Shown: in pieces, positions 27,155 to 36,684 of the stretch
Layout: the number at the start of each line of letters is the position of its first letter
Position numbering within the stretch: the first letter of the stretch is position 1
The notes under the pieces: generated by a model
The model's database searches: none
Told to the model about the DNA's origin: nothing
Seen by the model: the letters and a program-made list of their open reading frames with translations, nothing else
Translations under genes and position numbers: made by a program
Source of the DNA: Anaerolineales bacterium
GTDB taxonomy: Bacteria; Chloroflexota; Anaerolineae; Anaerolineales; Villigracilaceae
Reading direction: 5' to 3'
Assembly (NCBI GenBank): GCA_016789305.1
Contig: JAEURJ010000013.1
Span: 186,001 to 250,000 of the forward strand
Length of the DNA stretch: 64,000 nt

Positions 27155-27756
27155 GAAGTTGTGCGAAGTTGATTTAATTTTTCAGCGATTGCTTGAACGC
27201 TTTTCGAATACTCGATGCCTTCACCGGATACATCCAGCCTGAGGATTTTCTCTCTCGGGATATTTTCCAGCCACTCTTCAAGATACTGACTTAATAGCTT
27301 CGTATCTTCACTGGATGCGATGTTGATCCTGCTTCGAGAGGCCAGCCTCTCACTGATGGTTTGTTGTGACGCGCTGACAGCGATGATCAGGTCCGGAGGC
27401 GGGAGCAGGCTGCGGGTCAGGGAATAGAAGCGTTTGCATAAGTCGAACTCGGCATCGCTGAGCCATCCATGTTGGTGAAAGAGCCGCGTGAATCCGTGAA
27501 AGTCGAGATCCAGGCCGCCATCCATCAACGTGGTCACGTTTTCCTTTCGTAATTGGTGCTCCTGTTCTGCGCGCAGGATTAAATAATCCAGTTGATTTGC
27601 GAGTGCAAATTTTGGATCCTGTTTGAACAGCTCTTGAAATGGCCGCTCAATGTGCTCTTCAAGAATTAGATCGAGCTTTTCCTTTTTCGCAAGAGCGTTG
27701 GCAAGTGTTGTCTTTCCCGCGCCGCTCGCACCGACAATGACAATCAACTTGTTCAT
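27151..27756 (-). CDS. Deoxynucleoside-kinase-like P-loop protein
   Basis: 201 residues. Walker A is VGASGAGKTTLANALAKK near the N-terminus. The spacing to MDGGLDLDFHGFTRLF and to the Arg-rich RLASRSRIN lid, and the general size, agree with the deoxynucleoside kinase family that phosphorylates deoxynucleosides for dNTP salvage. The usual ERS/DRS motif is replaced by DGG, so the assignment is to family fold and not to a proven activity. It starts inside the stop of the upstream matrixin gene (ATGA overlap). Confidence 0.6.
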   Translation of the reverse strand: MNKLIVIVGASGAGKTTLANALAKKEKLDLILEEHIERPFQELFKQDPKFALANQLDYLILRAEQEHQLRKENVTTLMDGGLDLDFHGFTRLFHQHGWLSDAEFDLCKRFYSLTRSLLPPPDLIIAVSASQQTISERLASRSRINIASSEDTKLLSQYLEEWLENIPREKILRLDVSGEGIEYSKSVQAIAEKLNQLRTTS

Positions 27757-29105
27757 TGATCGCAGAAGGCGGGTGCGTCAAAGAAGCTGACCTGGGTGAT
27801 GAACCAGCTCCCGTTTACTTTTTGAATCGTGACAGTTTGCGGCAATAGCTGCGGTTGCGTGCTTTGTACCAAACTTCCGTCGGAGCGCTGATAGGTGTTC
27901 GTGGTCCATGTTTCGCAGCTGTCCACTTCGAGCTGCGTATTGTTGATGATGCGAATATCGTCAATGTAACTTTGATAGTAGTCGATCTCTGAAATTTGCA
28001 CGAGACCTTGCTGATTAAGCGAGGCGATATCCTTTTCAAGTGTGTTGAATAGATCGCCTGCAAGAATGGAGGAAGCAACCGATGCATCTCCGTCTCGATA
28101 GGCCCGGATCTGTAATTCTATTGCCTTTGTAAGAAATTTACTGACATCACCGCTTAACTCAGGCGAGATGTTCGTATTTTGATCCGGGAAGAATGGATCG
28201 CTGCCTTGTGCAACTTCCTGACCGTCATTTACTCCATCCTTGTCCATGTCGGCATCCAACGGATTCATTCGGTAGAGGACTTCCACGCCATCTTTGATTC
28301 CATCGTTGTCTGAATCTGCGTTGTTGGGGTCGGTACCTGTGCGCAGAACCTCATCGTCATCGGAAATGCCGTCCTTGTCGCTGTCTTGATTTGCACTGGG
28401 TGGGGGTGTGACTCCCTGCGGCGGTGCTTCAGGTGCATTGGAAGGCTGCGAAGCCAGTCCATACAGTGACTGGATGCCTGCAATATCATCGTTTCCAAGG
28501 AATCTGCGCGGGGCGGAATAGGATGGATACATCAATGCGTTCGGATCATCACTGTGGTCAAGACCCAATGTGTGCCCGATCTCGTGTGCAGCCACGGTGA
28601 CCAGGTCCACATTTTTTGTTTCGCTATCGACCCATCTTTCGGCATCATCAAAATGCAAAAATACCTGTCGGTCCGTATATGGATTTGGATAGGATGCATG
28701 GGCAAGCACATCTCCCGGTCCGTCGAATGGATCGCCGTCGCCGTGTTCACCGGTTGCCCAACCGATGACAATATCTGCCTGGGAAGAGGAGCTTGTCTCG
28801 TCGAAAGTGAGAGGCGTTTCATCAGCCCAAAGTGCAAAGGCGGCCCGCACAAGTTCAAGCTCGGTGTTTCCGCTTATTTTGTCCGTGCCGTTGACGAAAT
28901 AATAAGTGATATTGGTCTTTCCCCATTGTGAGATGGCGCGATACTTTGAGATCGCCGCATCTTCATCTCCTGAATCGGGGAGGTTATCATAACGATAGGT
29001 GGTTTCAGTTTCTACAGTAGCTGTGGAGAGGGAAGAGCACGCGAGAGAGATTCCAAGAAGAATGATAAAAAAGAGGCTGGTGTGTTTGATAAATGGTGTT
29101 GACAT
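27753..29105 (-). CDS. Secreted matrixin-type metalloprotease lipoprotein with calcium repeats
   Basis: 450 residues from the ATG at 29105; an ATG 18 bases upstream is the alternative. Signal peptide with lipobox GISLAC gives lipid-modified Cys 23. The zinc site HEIGHTLGLDH (residues 174-184) with Met-turn ALMYPSY identifies a matrixin (M10) protease. Residues about 235-310 contain three Asp-rich DxDxDG repeats of thrombospondin type-3 type that bind calcium. The last 150 residues form a domain I do not recognise. It is probably anchored outside the membrane. A TATAAT (minus strand, 29157-29152) lies upstream without a clear -35. Confidence 0.85.
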   Translation of the reverse strand: MSTPFIKHTSLFFIILLGISLACSSLSTATVETETTYRYDNLPDSGDEDAAISKYRAISQWGKTNITYYFVNGTDKISGNTELELVRAAFALWADETPLTFDETSSSSQADIVIGWATGEHGDGDPFDGPGDVLAHASYPNPYTDRQVFLHFDDAERWVDSETKNVDLVTVAAHEIGHTLGLDHSDDPNALMYPSYSAPRRFLGNDDIAGIQSLYGLASQPSNAPEAPPQGVTPPPSANQDSDKDGISDDDEVLRTGTDPNNADSDNDGIKDGVEVLYRMNPLDADMDKDGVNDGQEVAQGSDPFFPDQNTNISPELSGDVSKFLTKAIELQIRAYRDGDASVASSILAGDLFNTLEKDIASLNQQGLVQISEIDYYQSYIDDIRIINNTQLEVDSCETWTTNTYQRSDGSLVQSTQPQLLPQTVTIQKVNGSWFITQVSFFDAPAFCDQ

Positions 29106-29172
29106 GCGATCGTGCCCTTTCATCGAAAATACTCTAAAAATAATTGAACATATTATACTTAATCCACAAGAA

Positions 29173-29214
29173 AAATCATGCGGCCCATCGAATATATGAT
29201 GGGCCGCATGATTT
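29173..29214 (-). terminator. Rho-independent terminator of the C39/SLATT/TIR operon
   Basis: A perfect 17-bp stem (29173-29189 with 29198-29214) with eight-base loop; read on the minus strand it ends in TTTTTCTT. It lies directly behind the stop of the TIR-like gene. Confidence 0.85.
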
Positions 29215-29231
29215 GTGAGCAGGTTGTGCTG

Positions 29232-31622
29232 TTATTTTAGTTTTGATTTTGCGGCAGAGAGTGCCTTGCGCGAGCGCGGTCCCTTGGCGGTTGTGGTTTG
29301 AGGAGTGCCTTCGAAGACAAGACGGTCGAGCACGCTCTCGATGAAATCGTACAAATATTTCGAGGTGTTAACCTGTTCGATCGAGCCTCCAAGATCACGG
29401 GTCAGATCAACCATGTGGCGCACCAATCGTGCATCACGATCTTTTGGCTGTTCCGCCTGCCCGTTCCACAAGGCGATCAGATGTACTTTGTCAATTCCGT
29501 GCCCCAGTGAGGAGTACAGGGCCCAGCGGTTGTTGCGTTCAAAGGGATCAACATCCCCTTTGGGGCGACCTACGTTTTCGGTCTGATACATTTCGTCGAT
29601 CAACTGATTATTCTTGACCTTGTAGAAGCGCTCCACCCAGCCGTCCCCTGCGGGGGAAACGAATTCACGAATGTATTCTGCTTCGGGTAATGGGAGAAAT
29701 ACTTTGACTTTCATTCCCAGTTCGACGCAAATCTCGGCAAAAATGATCTCGCTCCCGGCGGAAAGTCCGCCGATAAAAGCGCGATCGTCCGGTATTAGTT
29801 TGAAACTCTCCAGCTTCTTGCGTATGTCCTGCCGAATTTCAGTTTCCTTATCCACAGGGAAGGTTTTTCGTTCCTTTCCGGGATAATCGATCATATAGCC
29901 AGTAAAGAGGAAGGCACGGCCATTGTTCTTCTTTTTTGTCGCGGATCTCTTTTTGTTGCTTCCCACTGTATATTCTTCAACATTGGTTCGCGCGATTTCC
30001 TCTTTGATGGTGTTGATGCCGGTTTGGACAAATTCATTGCGCATGCCCAGGGCTTTCAGGATTTCCAACTGCTTTAACGAGGAGTTTAGGCTGAACAAGT
30101 TTCGCCGCGACGCTGTCAATGCTTTGCGATAGGCACGCTCCACACTGGATACATTGGTGGCAGTCAAGACTCTGAGTTCGGCCAGGGAAACCAATGTCCA
30201 ATAATCTGCCTGTTCATCTTCGGCGCGCACTTCAAGGGCGAAAATGAGGGCGCTTTGCAAATTGGGGAGTTCCTCCCGAATCTTTGTGATCTCCGGGTCC
30301 GGGTCCTTTTTGTCTTCGAACTTATCTGCAATATGCAGAACCATTTTTGAAAGGGTCAATGCGTTGACGCCGGGATAGTAGTTGTTCAAATCAATGTGAA
30401 AGCCGCGCAAATAGATATTGGCAGACTTGATCAACCAATGATAGGAGTCGAACGCGCTTTTAAGTCGCTGGTTTTTATCGGAGATGCGTTCCCATGATTT
30501 GGTCCACATTTCCTTGTAGATGCGGGCCAAATACGAAGTTGCTTCACTGTCGTTCGGGAATTCGCTGATCAAATTTTCCAGCTTGACGATCGCTTCGTCC
30601 ACCCGGCCGAGGCGGTTGAGATGTAATGCCTCTTCCCGACGAAAAGTCAGATTGGTGGCGTTCGCTTCGATTCCCTTGCGATATTGGGCCAGGGCAAGTT
30701 CATTGCGGCCCATATTGGCAAGGGCCCTGCCGGCTTCACCGATCGCTTCCTCTTTGATGAGCGGGTTTTGGATCTCTTCGGTGAGCAGGAGAATATCACC
30801 GATGCGCTTTTGCCTTTGAGCAACTGTGACTTTTTCCCGCCATTCATTGTATTCACGCCAAAAGCCCGTTGCCAACGGGGTGCGCAGCATTCTTCGTTCG
30901 GGCTCCTTCAAGCCGGAAAGCAGGTTGAATATCGGGCTGTGAACTGCATCGCGGTCGGATGCCCAGGTGTCACGTGCCATGCGTGCGATGGCTTGAATGT
31001 CCGACCTGACAAAGAGTGGGTCAGGTACGCCGTCTGCCGTGATGTGATATGGAAGCGTTCGTACATTGAAGATATCGAATGGCATGTAGGCGCGCCCTGC
31101 CTGGATATGCATCACGCCGCGTTTTCGAAAGGCATGACGAATTCCGACTTCATAAAATACATTGGCATTGTCAATGCTTAAGTCGCACAAACAAAGGTCT
31201 GCAAGGAGTAACTCTTGGAACATGTCGGTCAGAATGTCGCCGGAGGATGTTTCTTCATCGGCACGGAATGGTTCGAAGCCGGCTTCTTCCAATGCCGGCT
31301 TGATCAACACTTTGTAGATCTCATTGAAATCGTATGGTGACCCATCGCCGCCCTTTTTCTTGCCGAACGGCATGACCACAAAAGCATGAGGGCGATTTTC
31401 AGGCCGCAATGCACTGACCTTTGTAACAGGCGCAGGTTTTGGGGCAGGAACAGGAACGACGGCCGACTTTTTTACTTCTTCGATTTCCTGTTTTTTCGTT
31501 TGAACTGCGGCCACAATACCGCCCACTTCTGCAGGGGACAGCGGTGTGGAAGGAATGGCCGGGGTGGGTGTTGACCCGGCGACAGCTTCTTCTTTTGGCT
31601 TGTTTACGTTTTCATCGGTCAT
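29232..31622 (-). CDS. TIR-like / TPR / SLOG-like multidomain protein
   Basis: 796 residues. After a Pro/Ala-rich first 75 residues comes a TIR / nucleoside-deoxyribosyltransferase-like domain (about 78-200) with VVMPFG at its first strand and CDLSIDNANVFYEVG, in which Glu 158 sits where the catalytic Glu of these NAD- or nucleoside-cleaving folds lies. Residues about 260-530 are helical TPR-like repeats. The C-terminal ~190 residues have a Rossmann-like core with FIGGLSAGSEIIFAE, resembling SLOG nucleotide-sensor domains. SD GAGGAT precedes the ATG. It is the last gene of a three-gene operon. A role in nucleotide-based signalling or defence is inferred from domain types, not shown. Confidence 0.7.
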   Translation of the reverse strand: MTDENVNKPKEEAVAGSTPTPAIPSTPLSPAEVGGIVAAVQTKKQEIEEVKKSAVVPVPAPKPAPVTKVSALRPENRPHAFVVMPFGKKKGGDGSPYDFNEIYKVLIKPALEEAGFEPFRADEETSSGDILTDMFQELLLADLCLCDLSIDNANVFYEVGIRHAFRKRGVMHIQAGRAYMPFDIFNVRTLPYHITADGVPDPLFVRSDIQAIARMARDTWASDRDAVHSPIFNLLSGLKEPERRMLRTPLATGFWREYNEWREKVTVAQRQKRIGDILLLTEEIQNPLIKEEAIGEAGRALANMGRNELALAQYRKGIEANATNLTFRREEALHLNRLGRVDEAIVKLENLISEFPNDSEATSYLARIYKEMWTKSWERISDKNQRLKSAFDSYHWLIKSANIYLRGFHIDLNNYYPGVNALTLSKMVLHIADKFEDKKDPDPEITKIREELPNLQSALIFALEVRAEDEQADYWTLVSLAELRVLTATNVSSVERAYRKALTASRRNLFSLNSSLKQLEILKALGMRNEFVQTGINTIKEEIARTNVEEYTVGSNKKRSATKKKNNGRAFLFTGYMIDYPGKERKTFPVDKETEIRQDIRKKLESFKLIPDDRAFIGGLSAGSEIIFAEICVELGMKVKVFLPLPEAEYIREFVSPAGDGWVERFYKVKNNQLIDEMYQTENVGRPKGDVDPFERNNRWALYSSLGHGIDKVHLIALWNGQAEQPKDRDARLVRHMVDLTRDLGGSIEQVNTSKYLYDFIESVLDRLVFEGTPQTTTAKGPRSRKALSAAKSKLK

Positions 31623-31644
31623 TTTATTTTATCCTCGGCGTAAA

Positions 31645-32952
31645 TCAGCCTTTGACTTCCTGTGATTTGGGGAATCTTGCAAGGTAATCGTTCAGGACCG
31701 CCGGAGGTGTATCCCGTCCGATCTCGACTCCGGAGAATTCATCGGCAATGGCTTCCAACGCCGCCGTGAGCCCATAGAACTGACTTGCTATACTTTTCTG
31801 CATCGAAGCCAGTTCCGCCTGTACAAGATCCGAAGAAGCTTCTTCCACCAGTGTATGCAGGGCGGTATCGAAGTTTTCAGAGAGCGCCTCTTCGCTATCT
31901 TGAAGCTTTTCCCTGCTGAAATTAACAACAGAGTCTTCAAAGGATTTCTTAAGCCGTCGGTCGGAATCACGTGCTTCCTGAATGACCCGATTGATCAGGC
32001 TTGCTTCTTCATCAAGATCGGATTCTTTGAGAGCTTCCTGCATGGCTTTAATGTATTCAACGTTTTGGCTCCAAAGAATGGCTTCGGTGCTCTTTACCAT
32101 GTTGAAAAATTCGCTTTGAGTCTTTTCCGCTTCGGTGAGATTTTTCCAATGGTCGTGAAGAATTCCCAGTTCCATTCGAACCTTGCTGTAGTTTTTGATC
32201 ACCGCGTCCAGGTTGCGTAATTCCTGCCAGCCAATAAAAGCAGCTGTAAGGGAGGCTGTCAGCGCGACCCACAAGGGCAATATCACGGCCATGAATGCTC
32301 CAATGCCGCCGGAGATCAAAATGAATAATTGAAGTCTTTTGCGTTCATTCTGTCTTCGAATGACTCTTGCGCTATGCCAGTTCAACTGTCCCATGACTCT
32401 ATATTTGAAATACTCATCCATTGTGAGGTCGTGGAATCCGGGGTCGCTGTTTGGGTCATTCGGATGATAGTTGGCGGGGAGAGAACCTTTGTAATCTTCC
32501 ATGGTCAATTCCCCGCCCATGCCACGAAATACCGAGCGTTGAATTTCCACGAGTCTTTTTTCCAGCCAGGCTCGTTTGGTGGGTGAATTTCTTAGGATTG
32601 TTCTATAGGTGTAAACATCTTTCTTGATTTCCTCGGCTCCTGCACGGGCGATCAGCCAATCTCCGTTTGAGAAAAAAGAGCTGGTGTATGCAGCAAAGCC
32701 TGATCCTAATATCGGAAGAAGAATAAGGATGCCGCGTATGGCTACGCCTAAAACCCCACTGGTTTCAAATGGAAATACTTGTGAAAGAACTGCAAAAAGG
32801 GCAGCAAGCACGCCTAATATGGCGATCCATCTTCTCAATGACATATAGTGGTTGGATCGTTTTATCGCGATCTGATCCAGTTGTGCGTGGCGCAACCAGG
32901 CGATCTCGAGAATGGGAGTGGGTTGTTCCTGTTGAGGTTGTTGTGTCTGCAT
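31645..32952 (-). CDS. SLATT/DUF4231-like multi-pass membrane protein
   Basis: 435 residues from the ATG at 32952 (SD AGAGGAT; an upstream in-frame start overlaps the previous gene). Two hydrophobic hairpins are seen, at about residues 38-95 and 195-235, separated by a charged region that includes RAGAEEIKKDVYTYRT, a segment typical of DUF4231. The last ~190 residues are a soluble coiled-coil-like tail. Proteins of the SLATT group are known to pair with SLOG sensors and are proposed to be membrane effectors; the next gene has a SLOG-like domain. Assignment is by pattern and is not proven. Confidence 0.65.
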   Translation of the reverse strand: MQTQQPQQEQPTPILEIAWLRHAQLDQIAIKRSNHYMSLRRWIAILGVLAALFAVLSQVFPFETSGVLGVAIRGILILLPILGSGFAAYTSSFFSNGDWLIARAGAEEIKKDVYTYRTILRNSPTKRAWLEKRLVEIQRSVFRGMGGELTMEDYKGSLPANYHPNDPNSDPGFHDLTMDEYFKYRVMGQLNWHSARVIRRQNERKRLQLFILISGGIGAFMAVILPLWVALTASLTAAFIGWQELRNLDAVIKNYSKVRMELGILHDHWKNLTEAEKTQSEFFNMVKSTEAILWSQNVEYIKAMQEALKESDLDEEASLINRVIQEARDSDRRLKKSFEDSVVNFSREKLQDSEEALSENFDTALHTLVEEASSDLVQAELASMQKSIASQFYGLTAALEAIADEFSGVEIGRDTPPAVLNDYLARFPKSQEVKG

Positions 32953-32969
32953 GTTGATATCCTCTGCTT

Positions 32970-34361
32970 TTATACGCGTGCAACAAACCAGGCGGCAACA
33001 TAGCCTTCGTTGGTGGCGTCCTTGACCTTGATCCACTGGTCATTCTTGCCGATCTTGGATTCTCCGCCCGCTTCTGTGATCGTGAATTGATAGTCGATCG
33101 GGACTCGTTTGATGAGAGTCGTATCGTTGACTACGGGTTGTTTGCGGAATGACACCATTTCGGCAGTGGCCTTGACTTTGACCGGTCCGCTTGTGGTGGC
33201 TGGCGTAGTTGCTGCCGTTGTTTGGGCGGTTGTCCCGCTTGCATATTTCACATACCATGCGGCCACATAGCCTTGTTTCTTGCTGGCATCCTGCACCTTG
33301 AGCCATTGATTTTGTACGCCCACTTTCGGAATGGCTTGATTGGCAGGTTCAAGACAAATGAGCTGCTCGGTTGCCGGTACGCGGCGGATCAACGTGTCCT
33401 GTGAGATCACAGGTTGAGTGCGGAAGGATAATTCTTCTGTGGGGTACAGTGCCAACGCACCGGGAGGAACAGGCGCGCTGGTGGAGCCGCCCGGCTTGGG
33501 CGCCGACGATGATGAAGGTGTTGAAGCAGGCGTCGATGAGGAAGAGGCGCTTTTCTTTTGTTCGGAAACATACCAGGCAGCTACATATCCCTGATCGCCT
33601 TTGGGATCCTGTACACGCAGCCATTGGCCGTTCACGCCAAGCTTTGATTTCGCAGTGGCCTTGACTTCGAGGGAGATCAATTCGGTTCCCATGGTCATTC
33701 GTTTCCAAAGGTAGCCGGTGGTGGCCGGCTCGGCGCGCAGGGAAAGATCATCTTCAATTGCATAGATCACGTATTTTTCAGCGGGCAGTGGAACCTTTTC
33801 CACCTTGGGTGGTTCAGGCTGATTGATGCCGTAATTGTTGAACCACAGCACCGCGCTGATCTCGCTGGCAAGTTTGGCGCCGTTGTATTTGTACCTCGTG
33901 GTCAGGAGAACTTCCTTATCGGGGCCGTCACCTGAATATTTGTAGGGATCATAGATGATGTAGTCATCTCCCTTTTTTTCTTTCACGAGCACAAAGTGGG
34001 TTTGAATGCCAACCTGCTTATTCCAGTCGACTTGCAGGATGACCGGTTTGCCCGCGGCCACGGCGGCATCAATATCGCGGATGGGTGCGGGTGTGCTTTC
34101 ACACGGCTGCATATCGGCGTAGGCGCAATTTCCCCAAACATAGGGGAGCACGCTCGGGATAAAAAACGCCCCCTGAAAACCGCCGGCTTTTTTCATTTTG
34201 TCATTGACGGTGACAGGGGTTTCGTTATAGCCAATTCCATTCAGAAGCATGGTCACGGAAGTCAGCAGACATCCCCATCCGCCGATGGTTTCGCTGGAAT
34301 TCCCCAGGGAAGTGCTTTTCCATTGCTCGTCGTTTTGGTACAAATTCTTCGTTACAAACAT
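32970..34361 (-). CDS. C39-like cysteine peptidase with three SH3 repeats
   Basis: 463 residues. The N-terminal ~180 residues form a C39_2-like papain fold: Gln 13 near DEQWKS, Cys 31 in GGWGCLLTS, His 122 in QTHFVLV and Asp 138 in IIYDPY. Three bacterial SH3 domains follow (about 185-265, 305-375 and 390-463), ending in near-identical GYVAAWYV, GYVAAWYV and GYVAAWFV strands; Ser/Pro- and Thr-rich linkers join them. No signal peptide is visible, which is unusual for SH3-bearing peptidases. AGGAGAAG lies before the ATG. First gene of the operon with the SLATT-like and TIR-like genes. Confidence 0.75.
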   Translation of the reverse strand: MFVTKNLYQNDEQWKSTSLGNSSETIGGWGCLLTSVTMLLNGIGYNETPVTVNDKMKKAGGFQGAFFIPSVLPYVWGNCAYADMQPCESTPAPIRDIDAAVAAGKPVILQVDWNKQVGIQTHFVLVKEKKGDDYIIYDPYKYSGDGPDKEVLLTTRYKYNGAKLASEISAVLWFNNYGINQPEPPKVEKVPLPAEKYVIYAIEDDLSLRAEPATTGYLWKRMTMGTELISLEVKATAKSKLGVNGQWLRVQDPKGDQGYVAAWYVSEQKKSASSSSTPASTPSSSSAPKPGGSTSAPVPPGALALYPTEELSFRTQPVISQDTLIRRVPATEQLICLEPANQAIPKVGVQNQWLKVQDASKKQGYVAAWYVKYASGTTAQTTAATTPATTSGPVKVKATAEMVSFRKQPVVNDTTLIKRVPIDYQFTITEAGGESKIGKNDQWIKVKDATNEGYVAAWFVARV

Positions 34362-34472
34362 ACTTCTTCTCCTGATGGGAATAGTATCGGACTGGTCGTA
34401 ATTTGCACAATTTTACTCTACTTCATTTTGTAACGGAAATGTTATTCTTGTAAGTTTTGACAAATTTGGATG

Positions 34473-35744
34473 TTAACTGCAGCAAACCCAAGCTTTTGCC
34501 ATCAATTCCTCTGGAATGCCGCCATCGTTTGCGAACTGCCTTGCCACGAATTTCCCGCCCTGCATTACATGCTCGATATTTTTGCGATCTGCAAGAGATT
34601 TCAAATTCTCCAGCGGATTTTGGTTGACCACGATCAAATCGGCGAGCTTGCCGGCTTCCAACGTGCCGACCTTGTTTTCCCAACCGAGAGCGCGGGCTGC
34701 GTTCTTTGTCGAAGCGACGATGCAATCCATGGCAGACATCCCTGCCTGTGACATGTATTCGAGTTCCATCGCGTTTTCACCGTGAAAATTGTATGGCGTG
34801 GCGGCATCGGTCCCCATGGCGATGGGCACGCCCATTTCGTGCGCACGGCGCAGCGAGAGCATGGCGTCTTCCTGCGTTTCCTTGCTTTTTTCCATGATCC
34901 AATCGGGGATATCCGGTTTATCGCCGTAAATTACATCGAAGCCGGCTTTCAGGGTTGGCACGAGAAAGATTCCTTCCTTTGCCATGCGTTCCATCACGCG
35001 GGGGTCCTGATTCAAATATGTGCCATGCTCGATTGTCTTTGCACCGGCCTCCACGGCATTGCGAATGCCATCGATTCCATGCGCGTGTGCAGCAACGATC
35101 TTGCCGACTTTGGCGGCTTCCACCACCGCAGCGCGGATCTCCTCTATTTCAAATTGTGCCGCGCCGGGCTTTTCGCCGGGTGCAAGCACTGCGCCCGTGG
35201 CCAGTACTTTGATCAGATCTGCGCCGGCCTTCAACTGCTCGCGTGCCGCCTTGCGCACTTCATCCACGCCATCGGCTTCGCGATACATGCCTTCGTACCA
35301 TTCACTTCCGGTGGACGTGATGGAAAGCAGCTTTCCAGCCAGCGACATGCGTGGTGCGGCAAACAACCCTGCTTCCACTGCCTTGCGTAACGAAAATTCA
35401 AGATGATGCCTGCCGCCCACATCACGGATGGTCGTGATGCCGGCGGCCAATGTGTTTTGTGCATGTCGCAGCATGATCAATGTTGTCCAACCCAGCGGAC
35501 CATTCAAGACGCTATCCGGAAAACATTCACAAGCGATGTGGACGTGGCAATCGATCAACCCTGGCAGAATGAATTTGCCTGCGAGATCAATTTCGACGTA
35601 GGATTTGCCCTCCGCCTCCTTCCAAAGCTCGGAATTGCCGGCAAAAACGATATGCTGATCCTCCACGACGAGGATTCCGCGCTCGATGGGTTTGTTTCCA
35701 GTGCCATTGATAAGCGTTGCATTCTTGAAAATCGTATTTGTCAT
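34473..35744 (-). CDS. Metal-dependent amidohydrolase (imidazolonepropionase-like)
   Basis: 423 residues. Metal-binding motifs of the amidohydrolase superfamily are visible: DCHVHIACE after strand 1, a Lys-containing strand LIKVLATGAV, VAAHAHGIDG, TIEHGTYL and GTDAATPYNF. The pattern fits the cytoplasmic prolidase-like / imidazolonepropionase-like subgroup, which hydrolyses cyclic amides or dipeptides; the substrate is unknown. No signal peptide. A TACAAT (minus strand, 35778-35773) is a possible -10 box. Confidence 0.85.
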   Translation of the reverse strand: MTNTIFKNATLINGTGNKPIERGILVVEDQHIVFAGNSELWKEAEGKSYVEIDLAGKFILPGLIDCHVHIACECFPDSVLNGPLGWTTLIMLRHAQNTLAAGITTIRDVGGRHHLEFSLRKAVEAGLFAAPRMSLAGKLLSITSTGSEWYEGMYREADGVDEVRKAAREQLKAGADLIKVLATGAVLAPGEKPGAAQFEIEEIRAAVVEAAKVGKIVAAHAHGIDGIRNAVEAGAKTIEHGTYLNQDPRVMERMAKEGIFLVPTLKAGFDVIYGDKPDIPDWIMEKSKETQEDAMLSLRRAHEMGVPIAMGTDAATPYNFHGENAMELEYMSQAGMSAMDCIVASTKNAARALGWENKVGTLEAGKLADLIVVNQNPLENLKSLADRKNIEHVMQGGKFVARQFANDGGIPEELMAKAWVCCS

Positions 35745-35806
35745 GGCATCTTCCTTTGCGTGGATTTTTAGGATTGTATTCGGTTTTTAGCTTTTTCTGG
35801 AAAAGA

Positions 35807-35837
35807 AAAAGACTGCCGATTGAATTGGCAGTCTTTT
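35807..35837 (-). terminator. Rho-independent terminator after the phosphoesterase gene
   Basis: AAAAGACTGCC (35807-35817) pairs with GGCAGTCTTTT (35827-35837) around a nine-base loop; on the minus strand a T-rich run TTTTTCTTTT follows. Confidence 0.8.
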
Positions 35838-35844
35838 ATGTTCA

Positions 35845-36579
35845 TTATTTTTGAAATTGTCTCAGCCACCAGGCCGAACCCGGCAGGCCGCTTTTTTGAA
35901 CTTCTTGGATCAGTGCATCGGTGTCGTAATATACGCGGCGCAGATCGACATCCAACGAGCTGCCGGATTGGCTTAAGATGGCGTATTCGGCCCAGGGCAG
36001 CAAGCTGGGAATCAACCCCGGAGTAAATGCGTATTCGAACGCGTTTCCAACGCTGCCCGAATTTAAGATCAGTTTATCGCCCATCCGCCTGTACATTTGA
36101 ATGTGCGAATGTCCGCCGATGAAAACGGTGGCGGTTTGGCCTTCGAAATATTTTTCCATTACCTCTTTGGGCGTGGTTGACTGCAATAGATCGGTGGAGG
36201 AAAGAGGGGAACCATGAAACGATAAAACAGACACCCCGTTCGGGAAAGTCAGCTCGTATTTGGACAGGAAGGATTGGATCAACTCAAGGTGAGATTCTGT
36301 CAATTGTTCGCGGCACCAGATCAGGTCGGGGATCAGATGCGATGTGATCTCATAGTGGGCCGCTTCTTCCGGATTCAGCACTGCCGAATCGTGATTCCCT
36401 TTGATAAAAGTGCAGTCCAAAGCCTGCAAAGCCGCAAGGACTTCCCTGGGCTGCGGGCCGAGTGTGGCTACATCGCCAAGGCAGATCAAACGATCCACTT
36501 TCTGCGATTTTATGTCTGCCAGAACTGCCTGGAGCGCTGTGAAATTTCCATGAATGTCTGAAATAAAAGCAATACGCAT
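35845..36579 (-). CDS. Calcineurin-like metallophosphoesterase (YfcE-type)
   Basis: 244 residues. The five metal-binding blocks are present in order: FISDIHGN, LGDVATLGP, KGNHDSAV, LSFHGSP and GGHSHIQMYR. The organisation matches the MPE family with a YfcE/MJ0936-like core and suggests a cytoplasmic phosphodiesterase or phosphatase. The substrate cannot be predicted. It is transcribed away from the HlyIII-like gene on the same strand and has its own terminator. Confidence 0.88.
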   Translation of the reverse strand: MRIAFISDIHGNFTALQAVLADIKSQKVDRLICLGDVATLGPQPREVLAALQALDCTFIKGNHDSAVLNPEEAAHYEITSHLIPDLIWCREQLTESHLELIQSFLSKYELTFPNGVSVLSFHGSPLSSTDLLQSTTPKEVMEKYFEGQTATVFIGGHSHIQMYRRMGDKLILNSGSVGNAFEYAFTPGLIPSLLPWAEYAILSQSGSSLDVDLRRVYYDTDALIQEVQKSGLPGSAWWLRQFQK

Positions 36580-36684
36580 GGGGTCCCTTTAATGGAGGTA
36601 ATTGTACACGAACGGACTGAATTTCAGACAAATTAATAGGGCAATAGCACTTTTGGGTGATACCCCGATTTGAATTGTTTGATG

